Shown piece after piece: positions 1-12,000 of a stretch of DNA of 64,000 nucleotides. The stretch covers positions 62,001-126,000 of the forward strand of contig VIIQ02000134.1 in NCBI GenBank assembly GCA_007449985.2. The letters run 5' to 3'. Within the stretch, counting starts at the first letter, position 1, and each line of letters opens with the position of its first letter. The notes beneath the pieces are model-generated. The model was not told the origin of the DNA, did not search any database, and saw only the letters and a list, made by a program, of their open reading frames with translations. Source of the stretch: Desmodesmus armatus. Its lineage: Eukaryota > Chlorophyta > Chlorophyceae > Sphaeropleales > Scenedesmaceae. A program made the position numbers and the translations under genes.

Positions 1-235
1 GCGATATGCATGTCAGCTACTGTCAGTAGCGCTGGCTGGCCAAAAAAATTGGGTCGCTTTTGAAGACAGCAATCCCTATTCACTGATGTGGGGCTGCAGC
101 CAATACCACAAAAGCCACACTGCCACAGAGTCAGCACTGCTTTTCAGCACAAGGCTGTTCACTGTATTTGTCCACACATGCTGTTCTACACAACAACCCC
201 CGGCACGTCCGCTGCCCCCCCCCCACCCTGCTCAC

Positions 236-2799
236 CGGCTGCTGCTGCCAGGTTGGTCCAAGCTTTGCAGTTGCTCTCCAGGAAGGGCAGCAGCTGCACA
301 CTGCCAGCCTGCTCAGGTCCAGCCCACTGCAGCACAGCACGCTTCATGCACAGCAGACCTGCAGCACACACACACACACACGCATGTCACATCTCTATAT
401 GTTCAAGCATTGGCTGGATGCCCTCCCTGTGTCTATACACACAGCTTTACATGTACTAGGGAGGGTAGTGGCCCCTCCAGCAGTCTCGGTCTCAATTCAC
501 AGAGTCATACAGTCAATACAGCAGCAGCATTGTAGACCACTGCAGCAATCGGTGGTCCCCTGGACCGGGGGGAAAGACAGGAGGTGCACCGACATCAGAC
601 AAGTATCAGGTGAAACGTTTTCCATTACAATATAGCTGTTTACTTCTATGTGCGTGCCGTAACGCACTTTATAAGCCTGACGTCATGGTTTAACCATCCT
701 TGTGGGACTATGGGTGATATGCTTCATAGAACTGCTTGCATGTGACTGATATGTTGCCTACATGCTAGCTATACTTGTATCCTCTCAACACATATACACA
801 CAGGGGGCGACAGGCACTGAGCAACACACAGCAGTATGCACGTTTGTATCGACCCCCCCCCCCCTGAACACACACACTCTGCACCCCCCCCCTGTTGTCT
901 CACCCAGCTCCAGTTCTGGTTCACAGAGTGCGAAGAGGTCCTCCGCCACCACCACCTGTGTGAGGTCACCCCGCAGGTCACTGGCACCAGGCAGCGCCAG
1001 CTGCTCAGCAACACGACGCAGCACACCAAACTCAGCAGCAGCAAGCCCAGCACACTCCAGCCCTGCAACGCTCGCCCGACGGCTCCTGAAGCTGCTGCCC
1101 CCACTGCTGGCCCTGTCACTCACACTGCGCTGCTGCGATGACACACCACCCTCACCCTTCCCGTCCTGCTGGTGAGGATGCTGCTGCTGCTGCGCTGCTG
1201 TGCCGTGATCTGCTGCGCGCGCTGGGGTGTAGGTACCCGGCGTGCAGACCAGTGCGTTGACACCCTGGCACGCTGCAGGGATCCGTACAGACCCCAGCCA
1301 GTCTGTGCCGACAGCTAGCTGCGCCTCGCGCTGTGCTACAGCAGCTACCGCACCAGTACCACCGCCGCCAGCAGCGCGGAAGGGTGCCGTTGGGTTGCGT
1401 AAATTGGCCCCTGCTGTGGGATAGTTGAGGGCCTGGCTGCTGCCCTGGCCCACAATGCTGGCGCCCTTGCTGAGCAGCTTCTGCACGAGGCTGCAGTTTG
1501 AGGCAGCTGTGGGCTGCTGCAGCCACAGTGTGGGGATGCCGCAGCCCGTGGTGGCGCCCTGCACAGCAGCATGACGGAACACACCTGCGTGGATGCAATA
1601 GCTACCCAGCCAACGCCTCACACCACAAGGGCACCGCCCTCCTGCCCCGATGAACACATCAGCCCTGCCCCCATATGTTTGGGGCCACAAGATGCGTAGG
1701 TGGTTAGGGATTAGAAGCCTGTATCAATAGGGGTGGGGGAGCAAGCCACAGTTTATTGAGGAATTGCTTGCTTTAGCCTCCCTGGAAAGGGGCCCCCGGC
1801 CCCACCCCCTCAGCTAGGGATTAACAAGCTGGGGGCAGCGTTGTGCACCCTTCACAAAGCAAACGTATGTGAGTGCAGCAATTCAGCGTATCTAATGATG
1901 CAACCATGCGCAGTTTGACCCAGGAGGTGCAGCATGCCCTCATTGAAGCGGCTGACAAGCCAGCCAGCAATCACAGCATGTGTGGTGTGCACACACAGTG
2001 CCAGTCGCATGCTGACCTGCACACTGACAGGTGTGTCCTGCAGCTGTCTGTGCACCCACCTGTATGGGTATGGGAACACAGTATGTGTCGGCATAGAGGA
2101 TACATGGGTAGCATACAGTGTACATGCGACCACATGCGAGTTGTGTGGGGGTATGGATATGTGTAAAGGTAATGGTAACGGTATGGGTTTGGATGTGTGA
2201 GCACCCACCTGTATGGGTATGTGCTCAGCCACCACACAGGAGAGCCCCTGCAGGGATGCAGGGCCTGTCACTGGGAGAGGGTCCTGGGCGAGCAAGCTGA
2301 AGGCAGACGCATACATGCTGCGGCTGAACTCAGGCTCCACGGGTGGCGGCGGTTGTGCCACCGCCTGCTGCTTGCCCTGCTGCAGTCTGCGCTGCTTGGG
2401 TGATGTCTCGCTGATGGCTGTGCTGCTGTCATCGTTGCGTACTCGACGCACCAGCCAGGTGACAAAGGCCACCGCCGCAACAGCAGGGACCAGATATCTG
2501 GCATGTACATGTCGATCCGAAACCACACTTGCTGCCTTTGCTGCTTGCCCCATACCACTGTTAGACTTGCTGCTGCTGCTTGAGTGATGAGCATGGGTAG
2601 GACTGCTGCCTGCACCGGTTGAGTTCTGCTCCGCTGAGCTGTCTGCTGGTAAATCCTCGCATGTACTCGCATCGGATGCATGCTGATGCTGACCGCTGAC
2701 ATCGGCATGCTGCTGTTCTACTCCTGGACTGTGCTGTTGCTGCTGGTGATGGTGCTGCTGCTGCCGCTGTGGGGCGGTGTATCCACCGACTGAATTCAT
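236..2799 (-). CDS. TOC64: Toc64-like (OEP64) amidase-fold import receptor, C-terminus beyond the window
   Basis: Toc64 proteins sit in the chloroplast outer envelope and receive Hsp90-bound preproteins; they combine an N-terminal membrane anchor, a catalytically dead amidase domain and C-terminal TPRs. Three exons are supported: 2209-2799, 1558-904 and 358-236, with phases 0 and 1 matching. The start ATG has a GCCACC context. The protein opens with a Gln/Ser-rich stretch of about 100 residues, then a membrane segment (YLVPAVAAVAFVTWLV) followed by RRVRN. The amidase part begins at SLQGLSCVVAEH. Exon 2 carries KGASIVGQG, RNPTAPFRAAGGGGTG, GTDWLGSVRIPAACQGV and VVVAEDLFAL, all in family order. 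The catalytic Lys position is Gln and the cis-Ser is lost, while the nucleophile Ser (GSVR) remains. A Gln/Ser-rich insert splits the domain. TPRs are not seen and would lie outside the window. A fatty-acid-amide-hydrolase-like amidase is the alternative, but the lost residues and the anchor favour Toc64. Confidence 0.78.
423..442 (+). repeat. Copy of dispersed CTGTGTCTACAC repeat
   Basis: CTCCCTGTGTCTATACACAC, preceded by GCATTGGCTGGATGC and by ATGTCACATC further up, shares this arrangement with 23102-23161. The copy lies in an intron of the Toc64 gene. Confidence 0.85.
2052..2072 (-). repeat. Echo of the Toc64 exon 1 donor junction
   Basis: These 21 bases are identical to 2201-2221, which spans the last codons of Toc64 exon 1 and its GTGGGT splice donor. 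The copy lies inside intron 1, 149 bp further along the transcript. It creates a second potential donor in the same local context. Confidence 0.7.
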
Positions 2800-4131
2800 G
2801 GTGGCTACAAGCACCCCTGCACAACCCACTCCAGTGATCCTTGGCTTATTGATCGTCGGATATCCCCAAAACGATCCACAATCCACCGGCGATCCAACAC
2901 AACCGAATTAGGCACAGGCTCCCTCAGCTACCAAAGAGAACGGAACATGCATTGGCGCGTCCAGTCTTGTCTGTCTCAAGTGTTGAATCCTGAAGGTCAC
3001 AGCTTGATTCAACTATGTAGCATAGTGCACATGTACAGCTACACACGGCATGCTAAGCTCTAGCCTATTGGGGCATGGGGCCACGAATGATGAGTACACT
3101 ATGCTTCACCTCACATCCAGTTGTCATACCACCATGTTATCACAGAGTCCTTGCAGAATATAGCCTCCCTTACCTATTCCCCAACCCCCCAAATACAGCA
3201 ATACAGTGACGGTGTGCTAACCAGGCCATCCCCAACACTCTGTCATTGGCCACTGAAGGACGCTTGAATACACCAGCCCACCGAACTCCTTCGTAGCAAG
3301 CGGTTTGTTCCAGAATACACCATATATGTCAGCCTGTCAAGGCGCAGCATACCGAAGTGATAAGACAAGGCCGAGCGCTGCAGTTCCCTCAGCACGGCAG
3401 TTCTCTCATTCGGCAGGATAGAGCAAGATGGGTGCACAACAGGCAAACAGCAGCCCTGCTGAAACCCTCCGGTTGCCCACCGCCCTGATCAGAGACTTTA
3501 ATGCAGGGATGTTGATCAAAGGGGCTTCTCTGCAGCGATTACAAGTGGTGGTGTCTGCCTACAACGTCCATGGCAATCCAGCATCATGGTGAAGCATACA
3601 ACCCAACACAAGCTCAACCTGCACAGATACATGTGGCAATTGCACGGAAGGAGTGGCACCCCCACATCTTTGACGGCCCGCGTGTGTGGCGCATCTGCAG
3701 GCAACAGCACACGGCAGACTGTGGGGGATTTGCCCAGCACAAGCGCACCACCATGGTGACACCTTCAACGTTGCTATCAGGACACCACATGCATGATTAC
3801 TACTGCCCCCGCCATACAATGCACCTTGCCTGGGACTGGGTGAAACGACTTGAATAGAAATCAGGTCCTGCACGGTGGCTGACTTGACCTGCGTCTGTCA
3901 GGGCCAAACACCCAACCCCAAGCCGTTCAGGCCTACCAATGCTGCTTAGCCGAACAGAATGCATACCCCCTCACAGGTATGCAGCCAGAGGCAAGCTTGT
4001 GGAAGTCTGCAACAGCAAAAGCTTGCTACACACAAGAAAACATCATGCGGGGTCCATTCCCTGGCAACAGACACTCCTGCTGCACAGCTGCACTGCCTTG
4101 GCTGTTGAGTTATGTGCCGCCGTCACAAAAG
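2800..4131. other. Gap between Toc64 start and RBM39 end
   Basis: This stretch holds the Toc64 promoter/5' leader and the 3' flank of RBM39. No open frame here shows recognisable protein similarity or consistent splice structure. A TTACA (reverse of TGTAA) at 3539-3543 could be the RBM39 poly(A) signal, about 590 nt after the stop, but that is weak. Confidence 0.5.
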
Positions 4132-7100
4132 CTACTGCAGGCCGAAAAACTGGTTGTAGATCTGCACGAACTGGAACTCTGCCTCAATCTTGTGGCCGTT
4201 GTAGAAACGGCCATGCAGGACCTGCTTGGCTGCCTGGGCTGCTGCCGGGCTCACAAACTTGAGGTACACAAAGCCCTGGACAGGTGCAGGCAAGCAGTAA
4301 ACAAGACGTAGAGCAGACCACGTCTGGTCAGTGGAGATAGAGGGAATATGAGGTCAAGGCCGACAGATACAACGCCACATGCACGCTGCTTCCTGTTCTG
4401 TTCCCGCTACCCACCCACTGTGGCACACTCAACATGAGGACAACCCCGGACAACAGTGTTGCTGGTGCAGAGCTTGCAAACCTGGCGGTCAAAACGACAG
4501 CGTGTCTGTCTGATAGCATGACAAGGCTGGCAGAGGTTTCCCCTGCTGCAGCCGTCCACACGTCTGCCCTAGCATGTACCCTCAAATAATCTCGGCAGAT
4601 GCATGACGGCCAGTAACATTAGGGCCAAGAAAGTGAACAGGTACAGGTAAGCCACGCGGCCCCCGCGCCCCGTGCAGCCCCCGCACCTGGCTGTTCTTGT
4701 CCACATGCAGGTGCAGCACGTCGCCAAACTTGCTGCACTCCTCCCGCACATCCTCCGCCACCTCCTTCTCCCACTCAGCCTCGCTCTGCGTGGACGCATC
4801 AAACATGTTCTTCAGCAGCAGGCATTGCGTGGGGATGGGGCTGGCAACACCCAGCAGCCCCTGCTGCAGGCTGAGGTCACCACCACCCCCTGGAACGAGA
4901 CCAGCACCCAGCCCAGCCACAGCAGCAACACCGGGGACCATGCCAGCCAGCACACCACCAGGCCCCAGCAAGCCGCCCGGTAGGATGCCGGCTGTGAGGC
5001 CGATGCCAGGGGCTGCAAAGGGCGCAGCAGCAGCAGGGGCAGCTGCAGGCTGCATGATCCCTGCGCTGCTGGCCAGCCGGTTCATCAGGTCAGCACGCCT
5101 CTGCAGCATCAGCAGCAGCACACGCGGGCAGTGCACAAGCCATCCCATCACCGCCACATTCTTTGAACCAGTCAACAAGAACATGCATGTCTGTCAACAA
5201 GTCAACGCACAAACCACCACCACCGCAAGTGGTGATCTGCGACCCATTTGAAACGGGCATGCCCATGTCACCCATCCACCCTAGCAGGCACTCGTCGGTC
5301 GTGCTTGTGCGCAGGCCTGGCTGCTGTCCCTGCGCCCTGCAGCTGCTAAGCAAGCTGTGGTGTGCCCCTTTATAAAAGGGAGTCAGACCCAACCTCCTGC
5401 GAGTGGAGCGAACCGGCTGCCCAGCCCAGCTAAATATGTGAGAAGCAGCAAAAGTATGTGAAAAGCAGCACTGCAGGGTGTTCAGACACGTAGGATGCAA
5501 CCAGCTGCTACAGCAGCATGGCAACGTGTGTCCCACCTGCGCATTGATCTTGAGCCCCCCCTCCTCATCATCCAGCTCCCCAACCAGCGCTGCAACACTG
5601 CCACCATTGTCAGCCGGGGTGTCCATGGCCGTCGCTGTAACGTTGAGCACGTGGTCCAACAGCGACTGCCCGTGCCAGTGTGTCATCGCGTTGCGCCCGT
5701 CCACAGCGTTCCTGAACACCACATATGCCAGGCTGAGCGCCTGCCCGGACGCGTCACGCACCACACTGATGCTGTCGATGGACCCAAACGGCTCAAAGAT
5801 CTGTCGGATCTCATTCTCACCCAGGCCCTGCTTGAACCCCGACACCTGCAGGCGTAGCGGACCTGCAGGAACTGCTGCTGCTGCTGTGGGCATAGGCAGA
5901 CCAAGGTCACCTAGGCCGAGTACTGCTAGGTCTGCATCAACTGGTGCTGCCTGCTTTGCTGCTTGCGCTGCCTCCCATGCAAGGTTCTTCTCCGCTTCTG
6001 CGGGTTTCACCATGACGGGCTGGTTGAGCAGCAGCTGTGGATGCGCAGCGCGTGCACGGACAGGCAGAGGCACAAAAGGGGCACCAAACAGGGTGAGTTG
6101 CATCGTATTTCTACAGCTATGGGAGCAGGGGCAGTGCTGACTTGTGGTTGGGTGAGAGGGTACCGTTCCTGTCCTGACAGACGCTTGTACCACAAGTAAC
6201 AACAACAGGGCTGCCGGTGCATGGCTTGAAGCGCTGCTGTGCTCATGTAAGACACTAAGCTTGAAGACAGGCAAGTGTGGTTTGAGGGGATTCAGGTCAA
6301 ATGCAATTCAAGGTCAAGGTAGTAGGCAAACACCTTGAAGCCAAGCACACATCCAGTGCCATCAAAAACACGCCGTCCACCAAGTTGCCGCTCTATGCAA
6401 TCAAACAGCCTGTTGCAACAGCATGAGCCATGCTCACCTGGCCTGTAAGAGTCAGTGCTGCAAATACCTCCTCCTGCTTGCTGAACTCCACATAAGCCAG
6501 GCCCTTGCTCCGCTTGGTGTGGCGATCAGTGATCAAGCGGATGTCAGTCACCTGCAGCAAGGGCCAGCAGCAGAACACACAACGCACGTGCAGGCGCAGT
6601 TCACAGCAGAGCAGCACCTGTCAGAAAATGCTGGGTGGACCAAGGTCGTGTTGGTATGCTGCATATGTTTGACATCAGAGAGGTCATTCAAGGAGCCCCA
6701 CACACGCATGTAGCATGCAGGAAGTTGCTTACAAAAGCAACAAAGCCAAACTGGCTCTAAGACAATGCTGCCTGTGTGGTAAGGGCATACGGTAGCTGCA
6801 CCCTTGGTGCTGCACACATCTCGCACCACAAGCCCAACACCTGCACCCAGCCCAGTGATCCCGACTCTGCGTTCAACTAGCAGCTACTGCCAACGCCATG
6901 ACCAGCCTGTCAGGGGACAGTAATACTCAGTCACACGCCACCATGCGAGCTTGTGAACATCATGCTGCAACCATCGCATTTGTGCCCTTGGCTACCTGGG
7001 CACGCCTAGCCAGCACACACATGTCCGCTCAACAGGCCACCGTGCTGCAAGACCATGCAAAAGACCCTTGAGAAAAGCCCCGGGTGCTTGGACATGGCTG

Positions 7101-8587
7101 CTGACAAAGCAGCAAAGACAAGCAGCCTGGAGGTTGACGAGTCAGCAACTGCGTGCGCAGGTTCTATATTTGATGGCTGCCACTTCAAGGTACACAGCTG
7201 CACACAATGCTCGTCCACCTCCCAGGCCGACCCACCTCTCAGTGCAAGCACAGCACACATCTGGCTTGCCTACGCCCATGCGCGATCAACGCAGCCTGTC
7301 ATGGGTATAGTCAGGTCAAGGCCACACTCAGACGAAAGCATGGGAGGGGGTTGTGCAACCTTCAATACTGCTCTGCTATGTTCGACAGCCTCATTGCAAC
7401 CAGGCTGCACCAGCATCATGCCAGTGCAGAGGACACCTAGCAATTACACGGCTGGCATCATTCCACACCAAGTGAACAGGGCAACTGCACAGGGTACTGC
7501 GCGGACAAAAGGAGACCCGTGATCCCATCATCGCACGGCCGGCAGGCCTTACCTGCCCTGCCTTGCTGAAGAAGCCGAAAATGTCGCGCTCGTCTGCCTT
7601 GATATTTATGTTGAACGCAAACACTGTCCGGGTGGCGCGCTCCAACTCGGCCAGCTCCCGCTCCCGGTCACGCTGCATGCGAACTTCTGGAGGGGTGGGC
7701 GAGCGCCTGGGGGAAGGAAGCAGAGGGGCCGGGGGCAGGAGTGGGCACAATGTCCACCACAGACACTGCCTCTCTCCATCCTGGCTCAACAGACGTGCAG
7801 CATCAGCTGGATCCGCTGCTGCAGCTTGCATGCTGCCAGCAACCCCAAGTCCACCACGCAAGACGCGGTAGCAGTTACAAGGAGCGCCGGAGGTGACAGG
7901 GGCGAGCAACAATACGCCAGCAGTCACCCTTACTAGCATTCAGCATACATTATGGTGATAGGGGGGCATCTTTGCCTTCAAACACCTATTGCGCGCACAC
8001 CATGACCCAGTGACCCACCTGCGGGGTACTGCCCTGTCCCGGAAGCTGTCCCTGCCCCTGTCGCCCCGCCCCCTGTCTCTATCCCGGTACTTGTCACGGT
8101 CGCCTCTGCTTCTGTCCTCAGGACGGTTCCTGCGCTCAAGCTCTTCCCTGCAGTTCCACACCCAAGCCAGATGCAGGACAGGGCACAGGACATAGGACAC
8201 ACAGCATTGTACGCTGATCCACACCCACACGGCAAGTGTTCAATGGTTCACTCTGCTGAACGTGCTTGAAACACATCCGACACCTGCCCAGCTGGCACTG
8301 CAGTGCCAAGCAGCGTAGGTGCAGTTTGCCCACCTGTGCCGCCGGTCCCTGCTTCTGCTCCTGCGCCGGTCTGTTCTGAAGTCATTGTCCCGGTCCCTAT
8401 CTCGCCTGCGCTCCCTGCTGCGGCTGCGGTCTCTGTGCTCTCGCCTGCTGTCACTGCCACGCCTACTGCTGCTGCGTTCCTTCTCTCTTCTTTCTGCTGG
8501 TGGATCTACTGTTGCTGCATCGCCGTCCGCTGCTGCCTCAGCCTTGCCCTCTAGTAGCTTCTCATATTCGTCAAACTCGTCTGCCAT
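4132..8587 (-). CDS. RBM39: RBM39/CAPER (HCC1-type) splicing factor
   Basis: RBM39 is a U2AF65-related nuclear RNA-binding factor acting in 3' splice-site recognition. Seven exons join in phase: 8587-8334, 8147-8019, 7706-7553, 6551-6438, 6034-5537, 5100-4687 and 4275-4132. They give 568 residues. The start MADEFDEYEKLLEG is typical of the family. Residues about 30-130 are an Arg/Ser/Asp-rich RS region. RRM1 spans about 154-232 (RTVFAFNINI; KRSKGLAYVEF). The linker motif QPVMVKPAEAEKN precedes RRM2, about 276-352 (RLQVSGFK; LSLAYVVF). A Pro/Gly/Ala-rich linker leads to the C-terminal UHM, about 474-568 (PTQCLLLKNMFD, HLHVDKNSQ, GFVYLKF, LHGRFYNG). Domain order and spacing match animal and plant RBM39. 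All junctions are GT-AG. Intron 3, between exons 3 and 4, is about 1 kb without coding signal. Confidence 0.95.
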
Positions 8588-9040
8588 AACAATCAGCAGG
8601 ACGTAAACACTCTGGACACAGCCGGTTCCCCCAACTTGGGCTCTAGCAGGATAGAGAGCACACCATCTGCTAGAGGGCGACCACACACAATCATCCGCAC
8701 TGCTATGCCAGCAATGCCATGCAAGACAGCAATGCTAAAACTCACTAGACCCTTGAGGTCAAACAAACATTAATGAAAGGCTTACCTGCACGTCCAGCGC
8801 CATCTGCACGACATGTAAGCGTGTTACTGGTGCTGCACAAGTGCTGCCCTGTGAACTTTTGGTGCCGCTTGTGGATTTTGGCGCCACGATCAGTGCCAGA
8901 TTGATTGCTGCACGCTTGATATGGCTTCCACCATCGTTGCCAAGATCCTTACCAACTGTTACGTGGCTTCAGTAATGCTTCTGCCTGCAGGCAAGCGCAG
9001 CACTGTGTTCAGCACTTGGAATGTGCTGTTGACAGGCACA

Positions 9041-9064
9041 TGACAGGCACATATGTGCCTGTCA
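9041..9064. repeat. 24-bp perfect palindrome in a GACAGGCA-rich cluster
   Basis: The 12-base arm TGACAGGCACAT is followed directly by its reverse complement. Further copies of GACAGGCA and ACAGGCAT occur on both sides (about 9030-9095), so the whole 65 bp can fold into alternative hairpins. Confidence 0.85.
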
Positions 9065-12000
9065 TGCATGACAGGCATGAGAGGCACATGACAGCGCCCT
9101 TTGGGTAGGGATTTTTTGAAACTGCCACAGGCACTTCTTTCACCAGACTCTCTGAATGCCCCCACCCCTGGGGCATTGCTGGGAGGGCTCAAACTGAGGA
9201 ATGCCCTATGCCCCCCCCCCCCTCCCGAGGCCCAAACTGCCCTGTTTTAAAGGCAATTTGCAGGCTTTGCGGCAGGTCGCCTGCAAGGCCCAATGCCGTC
9301 ACCCCTGATGCATGGTCCTGAGCCAGGATGGCCGGAGCCCTCTCCCCCCCCCCCCCCCCGCTCAAAGAACTCCATGTGGTTGCCAATACAACATACCCTT
9401 TGTGCACAAAACAACAACAGAAAAGGCAGTGCACTTGGAATCAGCAACACATATTATCTGCTATACCTGACAGCAATATGCAGGCTTGCAGCAAGCCATC
9501 CATGCTGCCGAAGCAGCAAATGACCAGCAGATGGAAAGCAGCAGCCTGCCTGGTGACCCCAACACGTCCTTGACAGATGCACTGGCTTGAGTTGATCGAT
9601 ACGGCGGCCAGGTAGGTTACTACGTCCATGCTTGAACTGCTGGTCTCACTGTATTGGTCGACAACAAAACGGTGTCAACTGGAGCAGGATCCTGCTCCGG
9701 AGCAGGTTGTGGAGCAGGAGCAGGTTGTGGTACGACCACATAAGGGACTGTTCCATCAGTAGTGCCAGTCCCCCCCCCCCCAACAGCAGCGACACAGAGA
9801 TACCAACAGTGGTTGTGCCCTTCAACTGAGCAGCTGAAGCATGGGAACAGCCTGAGCGATGCCCTGCCAGGCCCACCTACCCCCTAATCAGGCTTATAAG
9901 CCTGTGGTGTCCAGGCTGGACACTGCAGTTTGCCTCAATGTACAGATGGACAGCAAGCATGATCAGCGCCCCTGTTCGGCAGTGACCCTGCATGCCCTTG
10001 AAGCACGCCCCCAGTCAATCGGGCACCATGTTGAGTAACCAACCCTCCACTGTGCAGGTGAATGTTGCAGTGAGGCATCTGCAAGGAAAAGGCAGGGCCG
10101 CTATTGCACCTCGGGAAATGCACCCAGGTGAGCCTATCCGTACCGCTTATGCAGGCATGTGACTCAGTCTCACCAATGTAATCGTCTAGACTATGTGGTA
10201 GCTTGCAGGATAAAGCCAACGGCTCCGAGCCGTGGCGGCACTGAGCCAGCAGCTGTGGGGGTACACACGTGCCAATCATACGTGGACAGTGTTGGAGGCA
10301 GTCAGGTGTGCCTGCTGTGTGCTGCTGGCAGGGGATGTGTTGGCCAGCATCCCAGTGCAGCTTGCCTATGAAGCCAACTACACATTGGGCCCACATCATG
10401 AGGTGTGTTGAAAAGCAATGGCTTGAGAAGCAGCTGCATAGTGCATGGGTCTACAACTGCTTTCTCGACCAACCGTCGTAGCGCCCCTACTGCGGCACAT
10501 GCTGCGCAGCCATGGTGCATGGTGGTTATACAGCCACTTTGAAAAGTACCAGCAACCCAGGCAGGCGTGATGTAAAAGGCGTGTGGAGTGAACGAACTTA
10601 CGGTACTTTGCAGCTGGTACTTTGCAGCTGGTCGCAGGAGGACACGAGGGGGTGGGGGTCACCCCTCGGGGGTGATCAGCCGTGACTGCTGCATCTTGGC
10701 TGCGGCTGCCAGCCCTGACACGTACCACTGTGCAAGTAAAGCATGCAGTTGTCTACCAGGCTGCAGGACCCCAACTTGTGCTGGACATGGCTGACCCAAA
10801 CAGCTTCTGGCAGCCATTCTTCAGGTGACGCCAACTGTTCCCTGCCAAGATGATGCAGAGCTAAGCAAGCTTTGTCCTATCATGCTGGGCATCACTATCC
10901 TGAACAAAGCTTTCGCAGCTCTCCGGTTTTGCTGAAAGGTCTTGTTGACTAGCCAGTCCCTCAAGGCAAAACAATTGCCATTGGCCGCCACAGTTACATA
11001 CACTCAACATGTGTGGTATGTGCAGCAGCTGTAAAAATAATGAAATTTTGATTTTGTCCAATTTTTGTGAAAATGAAGTTTCTGTGGTGTCTGGGTGATC
11101 AATGTATTGTTACATAATGAAGCCACGCCCCAGAAAAGCCAACATGGTGTTGCTGCTTAGGGTGCAAAACCTGCCAAAACAAGTGAAAAGTGACTTGCTG
11201 TTTTTCCCACGAAAATCAATTTTGTGATGTATGCCAGTGCCCCACAGCATTGACCTTGTACACACCATGCCAGGTCCAATCCCCACAGGGATCATAATGT
11301 ACATGCTTGCACCCCAGAAGGATTGCGCACTAGGCCAGTCAAGACAAGTTATATCCAGCCAAATGCGGAGACAACACTACCAGCACTAGGCACGCAACAC
11401 AGCCAAGCAGAACAGATTCACTACTACAGTCAGCCACTGGCTGACTGCGGCAGAACAGATGCAGTACACTAGTCCAAAATACATGTGCCGACTGTCACAA
11501 GCCGCATGCAGCCCCCCCCCCCCAGCCTGGGGGTGCTGAGCACGGCAGCTGTCAAAACCTCCCTCCTTTGTCTGCTTTTTTTCAGGGTGCCTGTCAGTGC
11601 CATGTTGGCCTTGTACGGTGGGTTCATCTGGGGCTTCCTTCTCGGGGATGTCGTGCAGCACTCAGCGCCCTCTTAGCGACCACTTGTAGCAACCTGATGT
11701 CACCCTGCAGCAGCACACATAGTTGCCACACCATCATGTGAGGGTGCAAGGTATTACATACAGCATATCGACCATACAAAAGCCACTAATGATACACTGC
11801 ACCTGCAGGCCAGCTGCTGTGGAGAGCATGTAGTCTGTTACAAGCTGCATAGCGCCTGACATACTTCTTCGCCAAGTTGAATGCTTCAGGCTCATGTACA
11901 TAGCGCCCATGCTTTCACTGCCAACATGCATTATGCCCATGACCTTGGAGCTTTGACCCATCCCTGCCATCCACATAGCTTCACCCCTGTTTTGACTGCA

